A DNA stretch of 64,000 nucleotides. Source: Burkholderia sp. MS389. GTDB lineage: Bacteria; Pseudomonadota; Gammaproteobacteria; Burkholderiales; Burkholderiaceae. The first letter of the stretch is position 1. Each line of letters opens with the position of its first letter. Below, piece by piece: positions 8,502-16,352 of this stretch. The stretch lies in NCBI RefSeq assembly GCF_016899425.1, contig NZ_CP045994.1, forward strand, positions 930,001-994,000. The letters run 5' to 3'. The notes beneath the pieces were generated by a model. The model saw only the letters and a list, made by a program, of their open reading frames with translations. It searched no databases and was not told the origin of the DNA. Position numbers and translations under genes: made by a program.

Positions 8502-9650
8502 ATGGAAAAAATACTTATTGTCGGCGCGGGCCTCTCTGGGGCGGTGATCGCCCGTGAATTGGCCGAAAAGGGAATGAAGATTACGGTGGTAGAGTCGCGT
8601 AATCATGTGGCCGGTAATTGTCATACCGAGCGGGACGCGCGAACTGGAGTGATGGTTCATGTCCACGGCCCTCATATTTTCCATACTGATAACGAGGAAG
8701 TCTGGAAATATGTAAATCGCTTTGCAGAATTTGCGCCATATATTTGTCGAGTGAAGGCGACAACCGGTGGGCGCGTTTATGGGCTTCCGATAAATTTGCA
8801 CACAATCAATCAATTTTTCGGAAAGACATTTAATCCGAAAGAGGCGAAGCAATTTATCGAGCAAAACGCGGAAAAGTCAATTTCAGAGGTGCGAAGCTTC
8901 GAGGATCAGGCGTTGCGCTTTCTGGGGAAAGACTTGTATCACGCGTTTTTCCGTGGCTATCCGATCAAACAGTGGGGTTTGCCGCCGAGCGAGTTGCCTG
9001 CATCTGTTTTGAAACGATTGCCGGTGCGATTTAGTTACGATGACAATTACTTTGGCCATCGTTTCCAAGGAATGCCGGTCGAGGGGTATACGCTCATGGT
9101 CGAGCGGATTCTCGATCATGAAAATATTGACGTCCATTTGAACTGTAGCTTTGATCGCACATCGACGTCAAAATATGATCATGTATTCTTCAGTGGTCCA
9201 CTGGACAGTTGGTTTGAACATAAGTTGGGGCATCTCGCGTATCGAACATTGAGGTTCGAGCCAATTTATGACACGGGAGATTTCCAAGGCTGCGCGGTGA
9301 TGAGTTATCCAGAGGAGAATGTTCCGTATACGCGCATTACTGAACACAAGCATTTCACTCCCTGGGAGGATCACGAGGAAACTATCGTATTCAAGGAGTT
9401 TAGTAGTCAATGTCAGCCAGGTGATATACCGTACTATCCGATCCGTTTGGTCGAAGATAAGGAAATGCTGCGCGACTATGTTGATCTGGCCGAGACGGAG
9501 CGTAACGTCACATTTGTTGGTAGATTGGGCACATATCGCTATCTCGATATGGATGTCACTATTGCCGAAGCTCTAGATGTGGCGGACGCTTTCCTCACCG
9601 CTCGTACGGAGCGGGCGCAAATGCCTGCATTTGTCGTATCGCCTCTTTGA
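8502..9650 (+). CDS. glf: UDP-galactopyranose mutase
   Basis: FAD enzyme converting UDP-galactopyranose to UDP-galactofuranose in the cytoplasm. The 382-residue length is normal. The N-terminal FAD motif is ILIVGAGLSGAVIARELAEKG, followed by FHTDNEEVWKYVNRFAEF, YGLPINLHTINQFFGKTF, YPIKQWGLPPSELPASVLKR and the C-terminal GRLGTYRYLDMDVTIAEAL. It starts one base after the WbbM-like stop, so the two are coupled. Last gene of the plus-strand run; a long hairpin follows at 9666-9701. Confidence 0.97.
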   Translation: MEKILIVGAGLSGAVIARELAEKGMKITVVESRNHVAGNCHTERDARTGVMVHVHGPHIFHTDNEEVWKYVNRFAEFAPYICRVKATTGGRVYGLPINLHTINQFFGKTFNPKEAKQFIEQNAEKSISEVRSFEDQALRFLGKDLYHAFFRGYPIKQWGLPPSELPASVLKRLPVRFSYDDNYFGHRFQGMPVEGYTLMVERILDHENIDVHLNCSFDRTSTSKYDHVFFSGPLDSWFEHKLGHLAYRTLRFEPIYDTGDFQGCAVMSYPEENVPYTRITEHKHFTPWEDHEETIVFKEFSSQCQPGDIPYYPIRLVEDKEMLRDYVDLAETERNVTFVGRLGTYRYLDMDVTIAEALDVADAFLTARTERAQMPAFVVSPL

Positions 9651-9665
9651 TTCGATTGGGTATTT

Positions 9666-9701
9666 TTCCTCTTTGCCAAATGCAAGTTTGGCAAAGAGGA
9701 A
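9666..9701. terminator. Convergent hairpin between glf and the CgeB-like gene
   Basis: A perfect 15-bp stem (9666-9680 with 9687-9701) and 6-base loop lie between two converging genes and abut the stop of the minus-strand gene. No strong U tract follows on either strand (TTTAAG on plus), so it may act as a shared terminator or as an mRNA 3'-end stabiliser. Confidence 0.6.
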
Positions 9702-9702
9702 T

Positions 9703-10662
9703 TTAAGCAACGTAGAGGTGCTGAATCGAATCGAGAATAGTCTGCGCACGATTCTTATATGTGTGATCTCGCCGAGTGCGCGCTTGTGCAGCCTGTGCAA
9801 TTCTTTTTGCGGAGATGGGATCGTCTTTCAGCATTTCCCAATGTCGACGCAACTCTACTGGCGAATCAAATAGGAGAATTTCTCCGCTTGCTTCATCGTA
9901 GTAGTCGCTAATTTCGAGACCTTCGACGAACATGCATTGTACTGTACCGGCTGCGGCTGCTTCAAATGTTCGCGGTCCCGGGGTTGAGGCATCTAAATTG
10001 AATCGCTCGTTTGCTAAATTATGTCGCCTACCGACATTTAGTGTAATGAGCGAGGATGCATACATATCCGGAAGAACATTGTTGGGTATGCGCTGATTCG
10101 AAGTGAAACTCAAGTCTTGCGGCCAGCCGTCGCCAAATATTTCAACATTAATATGTTGGAGATAAGGTGCGCAGTCCCTCAGGAGTTGAATCCGATTGTT
10201 GAACCCGACTCCACAAAAAAATAAATCACGTGTCTTTTCTGTTTTGAAATCTCGAAAATGAGCCTCGCAATCTGCTGCGAGCGGAAGATGCACGACATGC
10301 GGGTGCTGGTAGTGCGTAGATGTCCATTTGTCGTTGGAAAAAACTATATCGGCTATCGATGTAATTTTTGCTGCATGATCGAATTCATAGGGATCGTCAT
10401 GAAGCCAGAATGCCATTGTGGCGTCGACATCCATTGCGGCCTGCTTTAACGGGAGGTAGTATGCTTCTGAAGGCATGCAAGATCCGAACACTAAGATCAG
10501 ATCTGGTGATGTGGCCTGTGCAACCAACGTTGCGCTTTCAAGGGAGCATGCGGTTACATCGGCGACGTTTTCGAGAGCGCGAAAGCCGTTCGCAACGTAT
10601 CCTCTAAGGATTGCATTGTTGTTAACTGCGTCGGGCGATGCTCCCGCAATTAGTACTTTCAT
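9703..10662 (-). CDS. CgeB-like glycosyltransferase
   Basis: A 319-residue protein of the CgeB/DUF3880-type GT-B family. Visible are MKVLIAGASPDAVNNNAILRG, a Rossmann-like LILVFGSCMPSEAY, WLHDDPYEFD (an acidic/aromatic motif also seen as TEDPYELP in the upstream gene), DLFFCGVGFNNRIQLLR, and the donor-site region TPGPRTFEAAAAGTVQCMF. ATG at 10662 has an AGGT ribosome site overlapping the end of the upstream 813-residue gene, two bases away. Probably adds a sugar to a surface polysaccharide; donor and acceptor unknown. Confidence 0.72.
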   Translation of the reverse strand: MKVLIAGASPDAVNNNAILRGYVANGFRALENVADVTACSLESATLVAQATSPDLILVFGSCMPSEAYYLPLKQAAMDVDATMAFWLHDDPYEFDHAAKITSIADIVFSNDKWTSTHYQHPHVVHLPLAADCEAHFRDFKTEKTRDLFFCGVGFNNRIQLLRDCAPYLQHINVEIFGDGWPQDLSFTSNQRIPNNVLPDMYASSLITLNVGRRHNLANERFNLDASTPGPRTFEAAAAGTVQCMFVEGLEISDYYDEASGEILLFDSPVELRRHWEMLKDDPISAKRIAQAAQARTRRDHTYKNRAQTILDSIQHLYVA

Positions 10663-10664
10663 TT

Positions 10665-13106
10665 TTACCTCGGTACCCGAATTCTGTTTGCAATGATGCG
10701 CAGCGTCGGACGTACGCCGTGAATCTTGTAGAAGGCAGCCAGTTTATGCGCCTTCCGTATTGCACCGGAGAACATCTTTCCGCCAAGCGGCAAAAACTGC
10801 GTCCCATGGTGCCAACTGAATGGATGGGGCGCGATTCCTGCATCTGCGAGATTCAATTCCGCCTCGAATTGTGGCATGCCATGAGGGCGATTTTTCAACA
10901 ACGTCGAATAGACATCGCTCAAAGAAGCTACATGACTCGAAATTTGAGCGTATAGTGTTGGAGAGATATTCGATCGGTACTTCGAAAGCATTGAGGGCGA
11001 GTCGACGAGGGTGTGGATCGCGTCGATCAGATCTCCTTCGCTATCGGGAGCGATTTTCAGTCCGTTCACGCCATGGTCTATGCGCTCGCCGAGCGCTCCG
11101 ATGTTTGTGACAATTGGAACGAGGCTCATCTGAAGTGCTTCCGACAGCGTAAGGCAATAAGTCTCGGGCCAGATCGATAGGTGCAATGAGACATCGCACT
11201 CCTTCAATGCTTCGGGCATAGCGTCGTATCGGTAGCCTCCGTGAACAACGACGTTCGGATAGCGGGCGGGGTCGGCAAGATCGGCATACTGTGGATCAAT
11301 TCGACCAAACAAATGCAGTTCCACCGGTGCGCTTGCGAGTAGTGGAAGAGCACGCGACAATACGTCGCCACCTTTCTGATGCGTGATATTGCCGAGCCAC
11401 GCTATCTTCAAAGGTGTCGATTTTGTATGGTTGCGGGTCGTGGCAGTTGCCGTACTGTCAGGTATGGGTACGGGAAGCACCTGCACATTGGAGTGAAGTC
11501 TGACTGACGGATAGATGCGCTCGTATATGTTCTTGCTGTGGCTTGTATTGAAGACAAGCATGTCGACACGACTTAATGTGTCATTCCAGAAACTCCGTCG
11601 GAGTGCCTGGGAACCCGGCGCAACATGATGTTTTTGCCACAAGCAGACGTCACATTGCGATAACGGGATGTCTGGTGCGCCGCAGAACGTCTGCTTGAAC
11701 GACAATAGATTGAATTCGTGACAGGCGCCGTAGAAATCATGTGCAGTGAACGCGCTCGCAATCCCTAGGAGGCGCGGCACGAGGGTAAGTGACGGGGGGT
11801 GGCCGATAAAATGATGGAAATGAACGAGATCTACATGGTATTTGCTTAGGATATTTCGAAATGCATTTTCCCTCTCCTCACATCGAAGCAGATCAGTACC
11901 GTAGGTGTGAGCGAAATTTATAGTCTCAAGTGCTTCGTACGTTTCTGACAGAAGCTGGGCAGATCGCCCGGTTCGATTGTCCGGAACATAGAACAATACG
12001 CGGTAGTCGCCTTTGAGTGCGTCACGCAGGCGATCAAGATATACTTCGACGCCGCCGAAGTTTTTGCTTCCGATTACGTTATGCGTGACGAACAAAACTG
12101 TTCGTCGATCAGGTACGACTGAACTGGAGGCAGAGGAGCGAATCTCCGATGCGGCGGTTAGAATGGTATCGACACGTCGGTCATACGTATGCAATTCTGT
12201 GGCCTTCGCGCGAGCGGCTTCCGCAATTTCGTTGCGATAGGCACGATCGTTAATTATCTGCGTCGCTTTCGCGATGAAATCATGCTCGTCCGAAAAGAAG
12301 ACAAGCTCCTTCCCCGGCGTAAAGAAGGTTTTGGCCTCCGTCAACGAATCGTGAATGATCTGAACCGAGCCGGCCAGAGCAGCCTCGAACAAGCGAGGGG
12401 GTGGTGTCTCCGCAAATTCCCGACCACCGGACGCGGTAAAGACGCGAGGCAACATCAACGTAATTGCGCTTCGATTTGCGAAACGTGCGAAATCTGAGGG
12501 CGACGTTCGCCAGGACAGTGCGCTTGGTGGTAAGTCAATCCCGTGCGGTGGCAGAAAGGGATTGGTCGGAAGCGCAAGCTTAAATTTCCAATCATCAGGC
12601 AACTGCTTCAGGACCGAGCGCAGGAACTGGCTTCGGTTGGGCCAGGCGGTTCCCGCAAAAAACATGTGGTAGCGCAGTTCTTGCTGTAGCGGGAGAACCG
12701 GCAACGAATGAAATTCTGAGGCACCGGCCAGTGGCAGATGCCGACCACGACTTCCGTAAGCCGAAACACTGGACGAATCGTTCGTAAACACGACATCGAA
12801 CAACTCGGCGTTTCTCAGATTGATTGGAAGCTCATACGGATCTTCTGTAACCCAGAGCACCGAGCGACCGCAAATGGTTGCAAGCGTCGCACACAGGTCC
12901 TTACGAAGTTCTTCGCCATCGAACGCAATGAACAGGTCACATTTCTGGCGCATTGCGGTTGCAGCAGCATCGATCGGGTCTACTTTGGCGACGAATTCGA
13001 CATCCGGGTGTCGCTGCAAGGCATGAAGAATCGCGAGACAAATGTAATGGTTTGGGTTGCGATATTTCGTGTCAAGCAAGAGGACGCGGAATTTTGGTTG
13101 ACTCAT
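10665..13106 (-). CDS. Two-domain glycosyltransferase: CgeB-like + GT4
   Basis: An 813-residue fusion. Residues about 1-330 are CgeB-like: RVLLLDTKYRNPNHYICLAI, VLWVTEDPYELP, MFFAGTAWPNRSQFLR and PPPRLFEAALAGSVQIIHDS. Residues about 350-770 are a GT4 enzyme: VLFVTHNVIGSKNFGGVEVY, HFHHFIGHP, KIAWLGNITHQKGGDVLSRA, VVVHGGYRYDAMPEALKECD and TYCLTLSEALQMSLVPIVTN. The frame opens at 13145, but the ATG at 13106 has an AGAGAAAG site and starts the domain. It contains a Cys-rich patch (DVCLWQKHH region) in the GT4 half. Operon with the 319-residue CgeB-like gene. A two-step sugar addition is inferred. Confidence 0.82.
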   Translation of the reverse strand: MSQPKFRVLLLDTKYRNPNHYICLAILHALQRHPDVEFVAKVDPIDAAATAMRQKCDLFIAFDGEELRKDLCATLATICGRSVLWVTEDPYELPINLRNAELFDVVFTNDSSSVSAYGSRGRHLPLAGASEFHSLPVLPLQQELRYHMFFAGTAWPNRSQFLRSVLKQLPDDWKFKLALPTNPFLPPHGIDLPPSALSWRTSPSDFARFANRSAITLMLPRVFTASGGREFAETPPPRLFEAALAGSVQIIHDSLTEAKTFFTPGKELVFFSDEHDFIAKATQIINDRAYRNEIAEAARAKATELHTYDRRVDTILTAASEIRSSASSSVVPDRRTVLFVTHNVIGSKNFGGVEVYLDRLRDALKGDYRVLFYVPDNRTGRSAQLLSETYEALETINFAHTYGTDLLRCEERENAFRNILSKYHVDLVHFHHFIGHPPSLTLVPRLLGIASAFTAHDFYGACHEFNLLSFKQTFCGAPDIPLSQCDVCLWQKHHVAPGSQALRRSFWNDTLSRVDMLVFNTSHSKNIYERIYPSVRLHSNVQVLPVPIPDSTATATTRNHTKSTPLKIAWLGNITHQKGGDVLSRALPLLASAPVELHLFGRIDPQYADLADPARYPNVVVHGGYRYDAMPEALKECDVSLHLSIWPETYCLTLSEALQMSLVPIVTNIGALGERIDHGVNGLKIAPDSEGDLIDAIHTLVDSPSMLSKYRSNISPTLYAQISSHVASLSDVYSTLLKNRPHGMPQFEAELNLADAGIAPHPFSWHHGTQFLPLGGKMFSGAIRKAHKLAAFYKIHGVRPTLRIIANRIRVPR

Positions 13107-13447
13107 AGATCTTTCTCTGCCGACAGGGGCGGTACGTGAGGTCATACAGGGGTCATTGAGCGACGGTGTTGGTAGCCTCGTCGTGACGGATGTTCGTTTG
13201 CGAACTCAAAGCCGTGCTGTTGCCGGCCCGCTAGCGTCGCGCTGAGCGTTCGGGGCCCGGCGGTATGCTGGAAGTGTACGGATGGTGCTTCGTTGGTGCG
13301 GTTGGGGAGGTACCGCAATGTTAACGCACATCGGGGATTCTGATGCCCTTTCTTGAGGCAATGGGGTCGAGTCTAGCAAGCGGTAAGCATGGTGGTGTAA
13401 GTAACCGTAACCGCGGTCGAGGCCATCGCTTGCCAATATGGTGGCTT
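13107..13447. other. Divergent intergenic region
   Basis: About 340 bases between the minus-strand CgeB-like operon and the plus-strand glycosyltransferase. Promoters for both directions are expected here, but no clear -35/-10 pair stands out. The frame of the downstream gene is open back to 13343, and that part does not resemble a glycosyltransferase. No other gene seen. Confidence 0.4.
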
Positions 13448-14356
13448 ATGGCCACACTTACCGCTTTTAGGAGATGTCAACCGGATGGTCAAGTACCGAA
13501 TTCAAGGGCATTGGCGGTGATAGGCAGCGCACGGAATGATGGCGCGCGACTTTCGGTTTCCGTTGTCGTGTTTCGGCCGGACGTTGCCGCTCTGATCAGG
13601 ACTCTCGACACGCTGAGGAGTGCGATCTCAACCTTGAACGATGAGAGAGGCCCGGATGGGACGACAATCTTCTTGGTCGACAACGGCGGACTACCGGACG
13701 TAGGGAGTGCGGTTCAGTCACTACATGCAGTCGGCGCAGACGTGGCAGTCCTAAGCGGACATGGAAATGTCGGATACGGTCGTGGTCACAACATCGCCCT
13801 ACAAAGCGTTGGCAGCCGATACCATCTCATTCTTAACCCGGATGTCGATATCGAGCCATCCGCACTGGCCGACGCGATAGCTTTTCTTGATGACAAGCCG
13901 GAGGTAGGTCTGCTTGCGCCGCGTATCGGTGATGAGCACAGCGCATTGCAACACCTTTGTCGACGCTTTCCGAGCTTGGTGGACCTCGCAGTGCGTGGGT
14001 TCATACCCGTAGCGTGGCGCAAGTGGTTCCGTCGGCGCCTCGCCCACTACGAAATGCGCGACGTGATAAACGACCGCGACGTCGTCTGGGATCCACCCAT
14101 CGTCAGCGGCTGCTTCATGCTGTTCCGCACGGAAGTGCTGAAGAAGTTGGGCGGTTTCGACCCGCGCTACTTCCTCTACTTCGAGGACTACGACCTGAGC
14201 TTGCGTACGCATGACGTCGCGCGCGTCGCGTACGTCCCGTCGGTCCGCGTGATCCACCACGGCGGCGGCGCGTCCCGTAAAGGCTTCGCCCACATCCGCA
14301 TGTTCGCCGCGTCAGCCTTCAAGTTCTACAACCGCTTTGGCTGGAGGCTGTGGTGA
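13448..14356 (+). CDS. GT2 glycosyltransferase, rhamnosyltransferase-like
   Basis: GT-A fold with LSVSVVVFRPDVAALIRTLD, FLVDNGGLPD, GNVGYGRGHNIALQ, the DxD-type HLILNPDVDIEPSALA, PPIVSGCFMLFRTEVLKKLG and DPRYFLYFEDYDLSLR. This resembles WbbL/WbiF-like O-antigen rhamnosyltransferases. The start is uncertain: ATG 13448 (302 residues) is given; GTG 13517 behind an AAGGG (279 residues) is at least as good; the frame opens at 13343. Base composition changes inside this gene: the 5' half resembles the AT-richer upstream cluster, the 3' half (from about 14000) matches the high-GC downstream genes. Confidence 0.83.
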   Translation: MATLTAFRRCQPDGQVPNSRALAVIGSARNDGARLSVSVVVFRPDVAALIRTLDTLRSAISTLNDERGPDGTTIFLVDNGGLPDVGSAVQSLHAVGADVAVLSGHGNVGYGRGHNIALQSVGSRYHLILNPDVDIEPSALADAIAFLDDKPEVGLLAPRIGDEHSALQHLCRRFPSLVDLAVRGFIPVAWRKWFRRRLAHYEMRDVINDRDVVWDPPIVSGCFMLFRTEVLKKLGGFDPRYFLYFEDYDLSLRTHDVARVAYVPSVRVIHHGGGASRKGFAHIRMFAASAFKFYNRFGWRLW

Positions 14357-15318
14357 GCCACCTCATCGTCACCGGCGCAAACGGCTTCGTCGGTCGTGCG
14401 GTCTGCCGCCGCGCGCTGGACGCCGGGCACACCGTCACCGCACTGGTGAGGCGCCCGGGCGGATCCATCGAACGCGTGCGTGAATGGGTGCACGACGCCG
14501 CCGATTTCGACGGCCTCGACGAAGGATGGCCAACGGATCTGGCGGCCGACTGCGTGATCCATCTCGCGGCCCGCGTACACGTGATGCGCGACGAGTCACC
14601 GGATCCCGACGCCGCGTTCGACGCGACCAACGTCGCCGGTACCTTGCGTCTCGCCAAAACCGCGCGCCAGCACGGCGTGCGCCGCATCGTCTACGCAAGC
14701 AGCATCAAGGCGGTCGGCGAGAGCGACGGCGGCACGCCGTTGTCGGAAGCGGTGAGTCCCAATCCGCAGGACGCCTACGGTCGCTCGAAGCTGCGCGCGG
14801 AGCGCGAACTCGCGCAATTCGGTGCGTCGAACGGGCTCGACGTCGTGGTCGTTCGGCCACCGCTCGTCTACGGTCCGACAGTCCGCGCGAACTTCCTGCG
14901 AATGATGGACGCGGTAGCGCGCGGGATACCGCTGCCACTCGGCTCGATCGCGGCACGTCGCAGCATCGTCTACGTCGACAACCTGGCCGATGCACTGCTG
15001 CAATGCGCGATCGATCCGCGCGCGGCCGGAGAATGCTTCCATGTCGCCGACGACGATGCACCGTCGGTCACGGGGCTGCTACGTCTGGTCGGCGACGCGC
15101 TCGGCAAGCCGGCCCGCCTGATCGCTGTCCCGTCCGCCGTGCTGCGCGCGCTCGGTACGCTGACCGGCCGCCGCGCGGCGATCGACCGCCTGACCGGCAG
15201 CCTCCAACTGGATACGGGCCGGATCACGCGCGTGCTCGGCTGGCATCCGCCTTATACGACAAGACAGGGCCTCGAAGCGACCGCCGCATGGTATTGTTCG
15301 CGCAATACACAACAATAG
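14353..15318 (+). CDS. wbiG: NAD-dependent nucleotide-sugar epimerase (WbiG/WbpV-like)
   Basis: Extended SDR of 321 residues: VTGANGFVGRAVCRRALDAG (NAD binding), VYASSIKAVGES (catalytic Ser), AYGRSKLRAE (Tyr-x3-Lys) and VVVRPPLVYGP. It overlaps the previous stop and has GGAGG five bases upstream of GTG 14353; GTG 14350 is adjacent. The order epimerase - polyprenyl-phosphate transferase - FlaA1/WbpM-like dehydratase equals wbiG-wbiH-wbiI of Burkholderia pseudomallei and wbpV-wbpL-wbpM of Pseudomonas. It probably makes the UDP-sugar used by WbiH; the exact sugar is not determinable here. Confidence 0.88.
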   Translation: MSHLIVTGANGFVGRAVCRRALDAGHTVTALVRRPGGSIERVREWVHDAADFDGLDEGWPTDLAADCVIHLAARVHVMRDESPDPDAAFDATNVAGTLRLAKTARQHGVRRIVYASSIKAVGESDGGTPLSEAVSPNPQDAYGRSKLRAERELAQFGASNGLDVVVVRPPLVYGPTVRANFLRMMDAVARGIPLPLGSIAARRSIVYVDNLADALLQCAIDPRAAGECFHVADDDAPSVTGLLRLVGDALGKPARLIAVPSAVLRALGTLTGRRAAIDRLTGSLQLDTGRITRVLGWHPPYTTRQGLEATAAWYCSRNTQQ

Positions 15319-15323
15319 CCGAC

Positions 15324-16340
15324 ATGCATTTCCTGATATCCACGTGGCCCGACGCGGCTGCGGTGGCGCTGGCTGCTGCCATCGCGTCGACGGCCATCCT
15401 GCGCATGCTGCTCGCGACCGGCCTTGCGTGGCGCCTTGCCACCGATATTCCGAACGACCGTTCGCTCCACACGCTGCCGACGCCGCGCGTCGGCGGGTGG
15501 GGCATCGTACCGGTCTGCGTCGTCGCGCTGCTCGTGCTGGCGCCACACTTGTGGCTGATCGCCATCGCCGCCGCCGGGCTGGCCGCGATGTCCCAGATTG
15601 ACGACAGGCGCGGGCTGCCCGCCCGCGTGCGGTTCTCGGCGCACCTCGCGGCGGTCGTCGTGCTGATCGTCGTGTTTCCGGCCGACGCGCCGTGGTGGCT
15701 GCTGGTCGGCATCGGCTTCGTGATGGTCTGGCTGACGAACCTGTACAACTTCATGGACGGCGCCGACGGCCTTGCGGGCGGTATGGCGCTGTTGGGCTTC
15801 GGCGCGTACGCGGTCGCGGCGCTGACCTCCCCGACGTCGTCGCCGGATCTGATCGTCGCCGGCTCGGCCGTCGCCGGCGCCGCGTTCGGCTTCCTGCTGC
15901 TGAATTTCCATCCGGCCCGGCTGTTTCTCGGCGATGCTGGTTCGATTCCGCTCGGATTCCTGGCCGGTGCCCTCGGCTATTGGGGCTGGCGCGCGGGCGT
16001 GTGGCCGATCTGGTTTCCGGCGCTGGTGTTCGCGCCCTTTATTGCTGACGCATCTGTAACACTTTTGAGACGTCTGTTACGTGGCGAAAAGTTCTGGCAG
16101 GCCCACCGGGAGCACTATTATCAAAGGATGGTCCGCGCGGGCGTAGGTCACCGCCGGACAGCTCTTTATTGGTACCTCATCATGCTCGCAGGCATAATCG
16201 TCGCCGTGTGGGCAATGGGCCGCCCGGAACTGCAGCAGTGGCTGTCGTTCTTCGCGTGGTACGGCGTCCTGGCATGGTTCGGATGGGTGATCGACATGCG
16301 TTGGCGCCGGTTTCAGTCCGCCGCCGAAAATAACTCTTGA
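15324..16340 (+). CDS. wbiH: Polyprenyl-phosphate N-acetylhexosaminyl-1-P transferase (WbiH/WbpL-like)
   Basis: Integral membrane enzyme of the WecA/MraY family that starts O-antigen synthesis by moving a sugar-1-phosphate to undecaprenyl phosphate. 338 residues with about ten hydrophobic spans. Family motifs: DRSLHTLPTPRVGGWGI, the aspartate motif NFMDGADGLAGGMAL, LFLGDAGSIPLGFLAG and the loop WQAHREHYYQRMVRAG with its His cluster. The frame is open far upstream across wbiG, but ATG 15324, five bases after the wbiG stop, starts the first hydrophobic segment. A second enzyme of this family lies at 24590. Confidence 0.92.
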   Translation: MHFLISTWPDAAAVALAAAIASTAILRMLLATGLAWRLATDIPNDRSLHTLPTPRVGGWGIVPVCVVALLVLAPHLWLIAIAAAGLAAMSQIDDRRGLPARVRFSAHLAAVVVLIVVFPADAPWWLLVGIGFVMVWLTNLYNFMDGADGLAGGMALLGFGAYAVAALTSPTSSPDLIVAGSAVAGAAFGFLLLNFHPARLFLGDAGSIPLGFLAGALGYWGWRAGVWPIWFPALVFAPFIADASVTLLRRLLRGEKFWQAHREHYYQRMVRAGVGHRRTALYWYLIMLAGIIVAVWAMGRPELQQWLSFFAWYGVLAWFGWVIDMRWRRFQSAAENNS

Positions 16341-16352
16341 GGTTTCCTGCCG

